NCBI GenBank assembly: GCA_031254795.1
Contig: JAIRTS010000104.1
Location: 1 to 8,968 of the forward strand
DNA length: 8,968 nt
From: Treponema sp.
GTDB lineage: Bacteria; Spirochaetota; Spirochaetia; Treponematales; Breznakiellaceae
Reading direction: 5' to 3'
In this document: one piece after another, positions 1-6,094 of the stretch
Position numbering within the stretch: the first letter of the stretch is position 1
Layout: each line of letters starts with the position of its first letter
Notes under the pieces: generated by a model
The model's input: the letters and a program-made list of their open reading frames with translations, nothing else
Told to the model about the DNA's origin: nothing
The model's database searches: none
Program-made: the position numbers and the translations under genes

Positions 1-316
1 AACATCTCCCGCATGTCCTCTATATTGTGGTACACCCATCTTACAATACCCGCAGAGCAGGTGATTTTTCCCGTGATGAGCGCAAAAATCTTCGAGATCG
101 TACGACGGATACTCTAAAAACAATCCAATTTCATGGGAACATCGGGTTTTCGTGTTCCTCAAAGCGGTTCCACAGGCGTTCCAGATAACCGTCCATAGAG
201 TCGTCCTCATATCCGATAGCGCGAAGATAGATGTACATCCCGCCCATTTTGCCGTTCAACAGCGCGTTCATCTCGCGTTGCCGCGGAAAAGTTGTTCCTC
301 TTCCGCGAGCAGTCAT
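1..316 (-). pseudogene. DUF3793-like protein, N-terminally truncated and frameshifted, partial at window edge
   Basis: Two adjoining minus-strand frames together resemble the C-terminal half of DUF3793, a family of unknown function. The first frame (316 to 131, 61 codons) starts at an ATG behind a perfect AGGAGG and ends at TGA just after residues MFP. The second frame (135 to 1, open to the edge) continues with HEIGLFLEYP, then a GKN and a CGYCK stretch. From memory of the family, intact members read FPHEIGLFLGYP continuously, followed by GKN and CGYWK. The join therefore needs a net +1 shift: one extra base or two lost bases in a CCC run. About 90 N-terminal residues usual for the family are absent, yet the start has its own ribosome site, 23 nt after the stop of the upstream outer-membrane gene. 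It may be a decaying gene, a sequencing error or, less likely, programmed frameshifting. The family match is recalled, not searched. Confidence 0.55.
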
Positions 317-322
317 AGCGCC

Positions 323-328
323 GCCTCC
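323..328 (-). promoter_or_regulatory. Shine-Dalgarno AGGAGG of the DUF3793-like fragment
   Basis: A perfect AGGAGG on the minus strand lies 6 nt before the ATG at 316 and inside the 23-nt gap after the outer-membrane gene. It fixes the start of the truncated DUF3793-like frame. It implies that the short product is, or recently was, translated from the same mRNA as the upstream gene. Confidence 0.7.
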
Positions 329-339
329 TGAATGGGTGG

Positions 340-1116
340 CTAGAACGAGTATTTAACGCCGATATACGGCTCTACAGTTACCGAGGCTTCTCCGCCGATA
401 TTGCCGAAGTCAACGCCCGCCCATACGGTCAATGAACCAAAATACCATTCAAGGTACGGACTAATGGTGTAAATCTTAAATTCGCCATCCACGTCAACGC
501 CGAGTTCAGTAGTGAACAGATTCTCAATCGCATAGGAAAGCAAGAAATTGGTTTCCACATACTCGACTTCAGGAGAAATGCCCAGATTTGCGGTCGCCTC
601 GACACCAAGCCCGAAAGGAAAAACAAATCCGGCTGTCGCATAGACTCCAAATGTGGCCTCAGGATGATACCCGATGGGGAACCCCAACACAAAGGCGAAT
701 TCTCCGGCGTCCAGCGCCAAACCATAGGCGACGCTCGGCTCGAATATGCTTCCATCCCCCGTAGCTTCGAAATCCGGCGCCGTAGAAAAATTGTTTTCGT
801 TGTGAAGATTGAACGTAAGCGTGGAAGTGTCATTCAGGAACAGATTGTAGCCGACGTCTTCCTCGGCGAACAGTTCCTGCGGCGTTTCATCCTCAAAGCT
901 GAAAGTGTAATCAATCTCAGCGGCAACGTCAAAAACGCCGTCAAGGAAAGAACGCTCGTAGGCAAGCTGAGGCGTGGCCTCAAAAACAGCTTTGTCCGCC
1001 ACATCTCCTAAACCCAACTCAACACCGACGCTCAACCCCAATCCTTCTTCTTCCTGCGCGGCGACAAAACCGCATGCTGCAAGCAGGATAAACAGAACAA
1101 ATAGAATCTTTTTCAT
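340..1116 (-). CDS. outer-membrane beta-barrel-type protein, exported
   Basis: This 258-aa protein is probably inserted in the outer membrane as a small beta-barrel; no substrate can be inferred. The N-terminus (KK, then hydrophobic residues 4-14) is a signal peptide. Cleavage could be by signal peptidase I after VAA (residue 20) or by signal peptidase II at Cys15, because residues 12-15 read LAAC, a classical lipobox. The mature part is rich in Gly, acidic and aromatic residues, with repeated alternating stretches (for example GVYATAGFVFPFGLGVEATA) typical of membrane beta-strands. The chain ends in KYSF; a terminal Phe is the usual Bam recognition signal. An AAGGAGT ribosome site sits 5 nt before the ATG and a strong promoter lies about 75 nt upstream. 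Specific family not recognised. It resembles the many small porin-like proteins of treponemes, which is an inference from style. Confidence 0.8.
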   Translation of the reverse strand: MKKILFVLFILLAACGFVAAQEEEGLGLSVGVELGLGDVADKAVFEATPQLAYERSFLDGVFDVAAEIDYTFSFEDETPQELFAEEDVGYNLFLNDTSTLTFNLHNENNFSTAPDFEATGDGSIFEPSVAYGLALDAGEFAFVLGFPIGYHPEATFGVYATAGFVFPFGLGVEATANLGISPEVEYVETNFLLSYAIENLFTTELGVDVDGEFKIYTISPYLEWYFGSLTVWAGVDFGNIGGEASVTVEPYIGVKYSF

Positions 1117-1188
1117 GTAAGACTCCTTTTAAAAAGAATATTCTCAAGGCATACGCCCTGGTGGATATACATATACCCCTATATGCAT

Positions 1189-1217
1189 AGAATAGCTGGC
1201 CAGCGTTTTTTTGTCAA
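1189..1217 (-). promoter_or_regulatory. sigma70-type promoter of the outer-membrane gene, with palindrome in spacer
   Basis: On the minus strand a perfect -35 TTGACA (1217-1212) is followed by a 17-nt spacer and TATTCT (1194-1189, 4 of 6 to consensus). The first six spacer bases are all A. The spacer also holds the perfect 10-bp palindrome GCTGGCCAGC (1195-1204), which abuts the -10 and could be an operator. The transcript would start near 1182, giving a leader of about 65 nt. Confidence 0.72.
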
Positions 1218-1739
1218 GTAGTATGGGAAATATTGTAAGCGTTGATTTAGGGCGCGACCCTTTTGGTTTTATGCTCCGCCACAAATTTGTTTGCGCCGCA
1301 AGTGGCGGGGCGGCTTATTAACATAAGGCGCAAAGACTTCTTTCCAGCGGCGCTTTCTGAGGGGCGCTGTTTGGCAATGTGATAAATGCGGATTGAAAAC
1401 GGAAGGCGCAGCCAATGCGGTGGTTTTACCGGGGTGTGTTCGGGTTCGCGACGGCAGGGGGCAGAGACCCGCAAGGGACGGTTTGTGTTGAAGTTGGACC
1501 ATAAAAAAACAGCTTCACATGGTCGCGAGAAAGCGGCGCGACACAACGGAACAGTGTCGGGAGTGGAAAGCGCGGATGAGGCGTTCTCCTCACGGCAGAG
1601 CGCTAAGCTTGATCCACAGATCCACAGACGCATGCTTGTTAAAAACAGGCGCGAATTTTTTCCGAAACTGTCGCTCCGCGTGTTTTAGGAGATGCCCATT
1701 GACAACTCTGAGTCAAGTTTAGCCCTTGGGCAAGGGGGT
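1218..1739. other. 522-nt intergenic stretch without a convincing gene
   Basis: This lies between the kinase gene and the outer-membrane promoter. Open frames exist on both strands (1247-1633 minus, 1386-1688 plus). Their products are Arg-, Pro- and Cys-rich without domain character, and I see no good start signal. Structure seen includes an inverted repeat CCGCCAC/GTGGCGG (1276-1282, 1302-1308; a flanking T-G wobble and C-G pair give nine), a small hairpin TGAGG/CCTCA (1577-1592), and a tandem GATCCACA duplicated at 1611-1626. None matches an RNA family I can recognise. It could be a decayed gene, an untranslated RNA or a dispersed repeat. Confidence 0.5.
1723..1736 (-). terminator. short hairpin after the hybrid kinase gene, weak terminator candidate
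   Basis: CCCTTG, two bases, CAAGGG form a perfect 6-bp inverted repeat 3 nt beyond the kinase stop codon. No U-run follows on the minus strand, so a normal intrinsic terminator is not supported. It may only stabilise the 3' end. Confidence 0.22.
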
Positions 1740-4283
1740 TCATTGCAGATAACGCCGCAATTTGACTATCACCTCGCCTATGTCTATGGGTTTGCCCAAA
1801 TGGTCGTTCATGCCCGCCGCAAGGCACTTGTCAATATCTTCCTGAAAAACATTGGCCGTCATCGCAATTATGGGTATTTTTTTCGGAACATCCGAAGCGT
1901 TTGAGGCGGCGTGGCGTTCCATTTCAAACGCGCGGATACGGCGGGTCGCCTCAAAGCCGTCCACTTCCGGCATCTGGACATCCATCAGAATAGCGTCGTA
2001 CTTTTCTGTCTCCGCTTGGTACATATCCACAGCTTTGGCGCCGTTGTCCGCGCAGTCAATTCCCAGTTTGGTATGTTCCAAAAGGGTGGCGAGTATCTCC
2101 CGATTGATAGGCACATCTTCGGCCAGCAGAATATGGCGTCCTTCAAAACAGCCTGAATTGTCTTTCGCGGTTTCTTCATCGGCAAGTCTTTCCTCTTCCC
2201 CCAGGTAGTCGTTGATATGGTCCATAACGCTGGAAGGAAAGAAGGGCTTGGAAAGGAATTTATCTACCCCGGCGTTTTTCGCATCTTTCTCTATAACGCC
2301 CCATTCAACGGCGGAAATCATAATGATTACCGAATTCTCCTTCACGTCGTTTTCCTTTATTTTACGGGAAAGCTCAATGCCGTTTAGCTCCGGCATCTTC
2401 CAGTCAATAAAATAAAGGGAATAGGGTCCGTTCTTTTCTATCAGGGCGAGGGCTTCTTCCCCATTGGAGACGAGGTCATAGGGAAAATCGAGCCTTTCGA
2501 TGATTTCCCCGAAGTATTGCAACATTTCCGGATCGTCATCCACCACCATAAGTCGTATGGACCGGTTTTCTCGTTTTAGACGTACGGGAGACGACTCATC
2601 GGCGGGCGCCCGTTCCAGCCGAACGGTAAAGATAAAGGCGGCGCCCTCGCCTAGTTTCGACTCGATCCATATCCGGCCGTTCATCATCTCTACAATCCGT
2701 TTTGAGATGGCCAGCCCCAATCCGGTGCCACCGAATTTCCGGGAAGTAGTATTTTCCGCCTGAGTGAAAGAATTGAACAGCCGGGCTTGTTGCTCCTCGC
2801 TTATGCCGATCCCCGAATCGGTGACAGCAATTTGAATCGCGCAGAAACCGCCTTCTTCCTCGATCAATTTAGTGTCCAGCCGAATGGAGCCGTTTTCCGG
2901 GGTGAATTTCACCGCGTTTGACAGGAGATTGGCGATTACCTGGGAGAGGCGCTGATCATCCCCAATGAGCGTGGACGGGATATGCTTGTCCAGACGGACG
3001 ATAAAGTTTTGACGCTTCTGGTCCACCCGGAAGTTGATTACTGCGACCACTTTCTGGAGCATCCGCTCAAAGTTGAATTTTTCAAAAGAAAGTTCAAACT
3101 TGTTGGCTTCAATTTTAGACATATCCAAAATGTCGTTGATGACCCCCAGAAGATGCGTTGAAGCTTCCTCTACTTTGGAGAGGCAATAGTTTTTCTGTTC
3201 AACTTCAGCGGAAGCTTTGGCGATGGAGGTCATGCCGATAATGGCGTTTATAGGGGTGCGTATCTCGTGGCTCATATTTGAAAGAAAATCGCTCTTGGCC
3301 CGGCTGGCGTTTTCCGCCATTTCTTTAAGTTCCACGAGACGTATATTCTGCTCCTGAATTTTCTCAAAGGGGCGGGCGATAACCTTTCCGGCGGCGAATG
3401 CCGCGAGAATCCCCAACCCCATAAAGACGCATGAGGAAATAAAGAGAATATTACGGGTTCGGTATCCTGCGCTTTCCTCAATGGGCGAGACCACAATGAG
3501 CATCCAGTTATCGGAAGCCTTCACCGGAATATAGACTCCGATACGGGAAATCCCGTCGTAATTATATATGCCTGCGCCGGGCTTTCCGCTCCGCAAACCA
3601 GCGAAAAAATTTATTGATCCCGGCGTTTCCTTTTCAGTCACTATTTCTTCAAGAACACGCCGCTCCTCCACAAGAAACGGACGGATATTGGCGATGATGA
3701 CTCCTTCAGAGTCTGTAAGAAGGATGTTCCCCGTCTCCCCCACCTTGTATTTGGTGATAATATCCGAAAGCGCCATCCCCGGCAGGGTGACGACCAAAAT
3801 GTAGGGATCCATAGGCGTACAGACATGGATAAGCAACTGTCCGTCAGGGGCAAGTTCTGTAGTAGTGATTACGCGTTCTCCGTTAAATGCCCGTTGCGCG
3901 TAGGAACTGCGGGCAAAAGCGTTGTCCGGCGCATAGTCTCCTTTGGAGGCAATCACTTCCCGGTCGCTCATCACCGTAAGAGCCAAACAATTGTAAGTTT
4001 TGTTATATTCTTCCAAGATTTTCTGAATGTCCCGTTTCTCGCTGGATGCGGCGTTATTCATATTCTCCATCACCACGCCGGCGATCATATCCGCTTTTGT
4101 TTTCCAAAGCTGCAAGTGGATGGAGACCAGATCTTCCGCAATCTCCCTTACCACTATCATATCGCCTTCTATGGTTCTCAGCAGATTCAGATGCTGGTAG
4201 TATATACTTATACCCATGCTGGAAGCGGTAATCAGAGTCACTATGGCTGACATTACCAAAACGGCCTTAATACGGATGGACAT
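1740..4283 (-). CDS. hybrid sensor histidine kinase with dCache sensor and two receiver domains
   Basis: This 847-aa inner-membrane sensor autophosphorylates on His and passes phosphate to its own receivers. Order: transmembrane helix about 5-29; extracytoplasmic dCache-like sensor about 30-270; second helix about 279-298; short linker; HisKA with SHEIRTP (His339); HATPase with N-box ANLLSNAVKF (451-460), DSGIGI (489-494) and GGTGLGL (518-524); receiver 1 (acidic DDD 582-584, Asp627, Ser657, Lys679); receiver 2 (Glu722/Asp723, Asp768, Thr809, Lys831). All phosphotransfer residues look intact, so it should be active. The roughly 30-residue linker after the second helix is too short for a normal HAMP domain. 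No Hpt domain is present and no output regulator or Hpt gene lies beside it, so it behaves as an orphan whose partner is elsewhere. AAGGAA, 7 nt before the ATG, supports the start. The ligand cannot be told; dCache domains often bind amino acids or other small metabolites. Confidence 0.95.
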   Translation of the reverse strand: MSIRIKAVLVMSAIVTLITASSMGISIYYQHLNLLRTIEGDMIVVREIAEDLVSIHLQLWKTKADMIAGVVMENMNNAASSEKRDIQKILEEYNKTYNCLALTVMSDREVIASKGDYAPDNAFARSSYAQRAFNGERVITTTELAPDGQLLIHVCTPMDPYILVVTLPGMALSDIITKYKVGETGNILLTDSEGVIIANIRPFLVEERRVLEEIVTEKETPGSINFFAGLRSGKPGAGIYNYDGISRIGVYIPVKASDNWMLIVVSPIEESAGYRTRNILFISSCVFMGLGILAAFAAGKVIARPFEKIQEQNIRLVELKEMAENASRAKSDFLSNMSHEIRTPINAIIGMTSIAKASAEVEQKNYCLSKVEEASTHLLGVINDILDMSKIEANKFELSFEKFNFERMLQKVVAVINFRVDQKRQNFIVRLDKHIPSTLIGDDQRLSQVIANLLSNAVKFTPENGSIRLDTKLIEEEGGFCAIQIAVTDSGIGISEEQQARLFNSFTQAENTTSRKFGGTGLGLAISKRIVEMMNGRIWIESKLGEGAAFIFTVRLERAPADESSPVRLKRENRSIRLMVVDDDPEMLQYFGEIIERLDFPYDLVSNGEEALALIEKNGPYSLYFIDWKMPELNGIELSRKIKENDVKENSVIIMISAVEWGVIEKDAKNAGVDKFLSKPFFPSSVMDHINDYLGEEERLADEETAKDNSGCFEGRHILLAEDVPINREILATLLEHTKLGIDCADNGAKAVDMYQAETEKYDAILMDVQMPEVDGFEATRRIRAFEMERHAASNASDVPKKIPIIAMTANVFQEDIDKCLAAGMNDHLGKPIDIGEVIVKLRRYLQ

Positions 4284-4471
4284 AACATTTCCTTACATTC
4301 AAAAGCTTTCTGAAATTACCCTATATGGTACGCTGTCTACAACAAGTTTTGGAGCAATACGACAAGCGTCCCGTGCCTCTTACTGTCAAATGTCAATGGC
4401 GGCTTTTCCAAAACACATTCTCCGGGCGCCCTAATCGCAGGATCACGTCGCCGGTTGCGTTTGGAGGCATT

Positions 4472-4503
4472 TATATAGTTATACTATTTCATTTTTTTGT
4501 CAA
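4472..4503 (-). promoter_or_regulatory. promoter of the hybrid kinase, -10 ambiguous, dyad over -10 area
   Basis: A perfect minus-strand -35 TTGACA (4503-4498) is followed by six A residues, as in the outer-membrane promoter. The -10 is not clear: TATAAC comes after only 14 nt and TATATA (4477-4472) after 20 nt. A perfect inverted repeat ATAGT-TAT-ACTAT (4475-4487) covers this AT-rich area and could be an operator, or could melt on its own. Confidence 0.45.
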
Positions 4504-4772
4504 CTAGATTCTATCTTAATCAGAAGGCATGCAGCCGTTCTGCCTTACAAGACCGGGTATACATAAGGAGTATGTCCTGCGACGCGGCGTTTAGAAAGCG
4601 CGCGACCGCATATAAAGGCGGGGGACACGTTTCAGCGGGGAAGAAGAATTGGCAAGCGAAGACCGCTAAAGCCGGGGCGATCCACCGAAGAAATCAACTT
4701 TTGTTTGGCCTGTTCCAAAACGCGAACTTGCGCTTGCGAACATATATTCGGGGTAGCTTTGGACAGCCTCGT

Positions 4773-4801
4773 TTGACTTTATTTTCCAATTGCTTTATTA
4801 T
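4773..4801 (+). promoter_or_regulatory. sigma70-type promoter of the 80-aa/epmA/GNAT operon, near-leaderless
   Basis: TTGACT (4773-4778), a 17-nt spacer and TATTAT (4796-4801) each match 5 of 6 consensus bases. The predicted start point near 4808 lies only about 3 nt before the ATG at 4811, leaving no room for a ribosome site. The first gene would be read from a leaderless or almost leaderless mRNA. Confidence 0.7.
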
Positions 4802-4810
4802 AGATAAAGT

Positions 4811-5053
4811 ATGGAAAATGAAACAGCGCACTTTACAAGATTGCCATTAAAAATGACGATCGCCGCGCGTCCGCGAACAGGTTCGGCGGTTGCATTTAAT
4901 GGGGTCAAACAAAAATGGGTTGTCGCCCCGCGGAGTTATTTTCAAATAGCCAACGGCGCATATTTTGAAGTGATATCTAAAGAAAAGGCATTGAACGAGA
5001 TTGATGAATTATTGGCGGAAAAATTTGGGAATGATAAACATGGATGCTACTGA
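4811..5053 (+). CDS. 80-aa hypothetical protein, first gene of the epmA operon
   Basis: I do not recognise this family. The product is 80 aa with no signal peptide or membrane helix. Residues 27-60 (FNGVKQKWVVAPRSY, FQIANGAYFEVI) look like a small beta-sheet core. Residues 56-72 (KEKALNEIDELLAEKF) form an amphipathic acidic helix, an arrangement seen in small regulators and antitoxins but not diagnostic. A good promoter ends just upstream, so translation would start at ATG 4811 without a ribosome site. ATG 4853 (residue 15) is an alternative but also lacks a Shine-Dalgarno. The stop is 48 nt before the epmA start, so co-transcription is likely. Being coding rests on promoter position, residue composition and spacing, not homology; the first 14 residues are the least certain. 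Confidence 0.5.
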   Translation: MENETAHFTRLPLKMTIAARPRTGSAVAFNGVKQKWVVAPRSYFQIANGAYFEVISKEKALNEIDELLAEKFGNDKHGCY

Positions 5054-5090
5054 CCTGCATTTTTTACTATCCAGCCATAGTCTGTGCGCC

Positions 5091-5096
5091 AGGGAG
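5091..5096 (+). promoter_or_regulatory. ribosome binding site AGGGAG that sets the epmA start
   Basis: AGGGAG lies 5 nt before GTG 5102. The earlier in-frame GTG at 5084 has no ribosome site, and choosing it would bury this one inside the gene. The GTG at 5102 is therefore preferred. Confidence 0.65.
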
Positions 5097-5101
5097 CCAC
5101 T

Positions 5102-6085
5102 GTGGATTTAGAACTATTGCAGGAACGCGCGCGCGTCATTAGAAACGTCCGCCGGTTTTTTGATGAGCGGAACTATGTGGAGACAGATACGCCGGTTCTC
5201 GCGCCCGATCTTATACCGGAATCGTGCCTCGAAGTGTTCGAGACAACGTACCTGCCGCCGGCGGAAACAAAAACACGAAAAAAGCGGTCTTACTTTTTGA
5301 CTCCTTCGCCCGAAATTTGGATGAAACGCCTCATCGCTGACCACCGCGTCGACCTGTACCAAATCGGGAAATGTTTCCGCAACGGCGAATCCATCGGGCG
5401 GCTGCACAGTCCAGAATTCACCATGCTGGAATACTACACGATGGACGCGAATTACGAGGACTCCCTTGACATAACCGAAGCACTCTTCGCCGCGCTCTTG
5501 CCCTCATCTGGACGGAGAAGCCTTAGTCCGCCGTTTCTGCGCCTTGCCGTTGAAGACGCGTTCAGAGAATTCGCCGGATTCAGCCTTTTCTCAGCCGTTG
5601 AAAAAGGCAGTCTGGAAATGGAAGCGCGCGCGTTCGGTCTGGATCCGCCGGCAAATATGGGGACAGCCGCCCTGTACGATCTGATCTTCGTTCATACGGT
5701 TGAGCCGAATCTTCCCCGCGACAAACCGGTCGCGCTCATGGACTATCCGGCGTTTGTACCGTGTTTGGCGAAGAAGAGCGCGAACGGGCTGACCGCGGAA
5801 CGTTGGGAACTGTACGTGCGCGGCGTTGAGCTTGCGAACTGTTACTCCGAAGAAACCGATCCGGAAAAGGTGCGCTCTTTTTTTGAAGCGGAAGCCGCAG
5901 TAAAGGCGGAACACGCGCTCACGCCTCACGCCGTTGACATGGACTATTGGAAGGTGTTCTCCACGCGCAAAGAAGGGTATCCCCGCTGTTCAGGCGTTGC
6001 GATGGGCGTGGACAGGCTTATTATGAGCCTCACCGGACGTTCCAGCATAGACAGCGTGCTGCCATTCCCCATGCCGCGCTTTTGA
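5102..6085 (+). CDS. epmA: EF-P lysine aminoacylase EpmA/GenX-like, class II synthetase paralogue
   Basis: EpmA (GenX, PoxA, YjeA) activates a lysine-type amino acid with ATP and attaches it to a lysine of elongation factor P, which helps ribosomes through polyproline. At 327 aa this matches the short LysRS paralogue (about 325 aa in E. coli), with catalytic core only and no N-terminal tRNA-binding domain. Class II motif 2 spans about 86-112 (FRNGE with Arg93, then HSPEFTMLEYY). Motif 3 is GVAMGVDRL (298-306). Ala300 sits where, as I recall, EpmA has Ala and LysRS has Gly, a position tied to beta-lysine preference. The usually conserved ELANG is ELANC here (Cys247), unusual in the amino-acid pocket. 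Start is GTG 5102 with AGGGAG. The next gene's ribosome site overlaps this stop codon, so the two are coupled. Neither efp nor epmB is in the window; with no EpmB the donor could be alpha-lysine or another amino acid. Confidence 0.88.
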   Translation: MDLELLQERARVIRNVRRFFDERNYVETDTPVLAPDLIPESCLEVFETTYLPPAETKTRKKRSYFLTPSPEIWMKRLIADHRVDLYQIGKCFRNGESIGRLHSPEFTMLEYYTMDANYEDSLDITEALFAALLPSSGRRSLSPPFLRLAVEDAFREFAGFSLFSAVEKGSLEMEARAFGLDPPANMGTAALYDLIFVHTVEPNLPRDKPVALMDYPAFVPCLAKKSANGLTAERWELYVRGVELANCYSEETDPEKVRSFFEAEAAVKAEHALTPHAVDMDYWKVFSTRKEGYPRCSGVAMGVDRLIMSLTGRSSIDSVLPFPMPRF

Positions 6086-6094
6086 GGAGGCGCC

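Larger units (their letters stand above)
4284..4810. other. divergent intergenic region between the kinase and the epmA operon
   Basis: About 190 nt of leader for the kinase (minus) lies below a TTGACA promoter at 4498-4503. Beyond it, about 270 nt precede the plus-strand promoter at 4773. A hairpin AAGGCA/TGCCTT with an 11-nt loop (4524-4546) sits just upstream of the kinase -35. A 117-codon frame (4497-4850, plus) begins at a TTG, is basic and featureless, and overlaps the plus-strand promoter, so I do not call it a gene. The leader carries a doubled TTGACA (4384-4396, minus) with no fitting -10. I recognise no riboswitch or RNA gene here. Confidence 0.5.

Noticed and set aside
131..139. 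Programmed +1 frameshift at TTC-CCA-TGA in the DUF3793-like gene
   Set aside because: Skipping the T would give FPEIGL and lose the conserved His, and no stimulatory element is evident. Mutation or sequencing error is simpler.
1611..1626. GATCCACA tandem duplicate as a repeat array or CRISPR
   Set aside because: Only two 8-bp copies with no spacers; most likely chance or a slippage duplication.
1247..1633. 128-codon minus frame in the intergenic gap
   Set aside because: Product is Arg/Cys/Pro-rich without domain pattern, and the start has no convincing ribosome site.
1386..1688. 100-codon plus frame in the same gap
   Set aside because: Overlaps the opposite frame, basic and featureless, no ribosome site; likely chance opening in GC-rich sequence.
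4384..4396. Doubled TTGACA on the minus strand in the kinase leader, as a second promoter
   Set aside because: No acceptable -10 at 16-18 nt from either copy.
4497..4850. 117-codon plus frame before the epmA operon
   Set aside because: Starts with TTG inside the kinase promoter, runs through the plus-strand promoter and encodes a basic low-information product. The internal ATG at 4572 has a ribosome site only 1 nt away, too close.
5084..5086. GTG 5084 as the epmA start
   Set aside because: No ribosome site precedes it, whereas AGGGAG lies 5 nt before GTG 5102.
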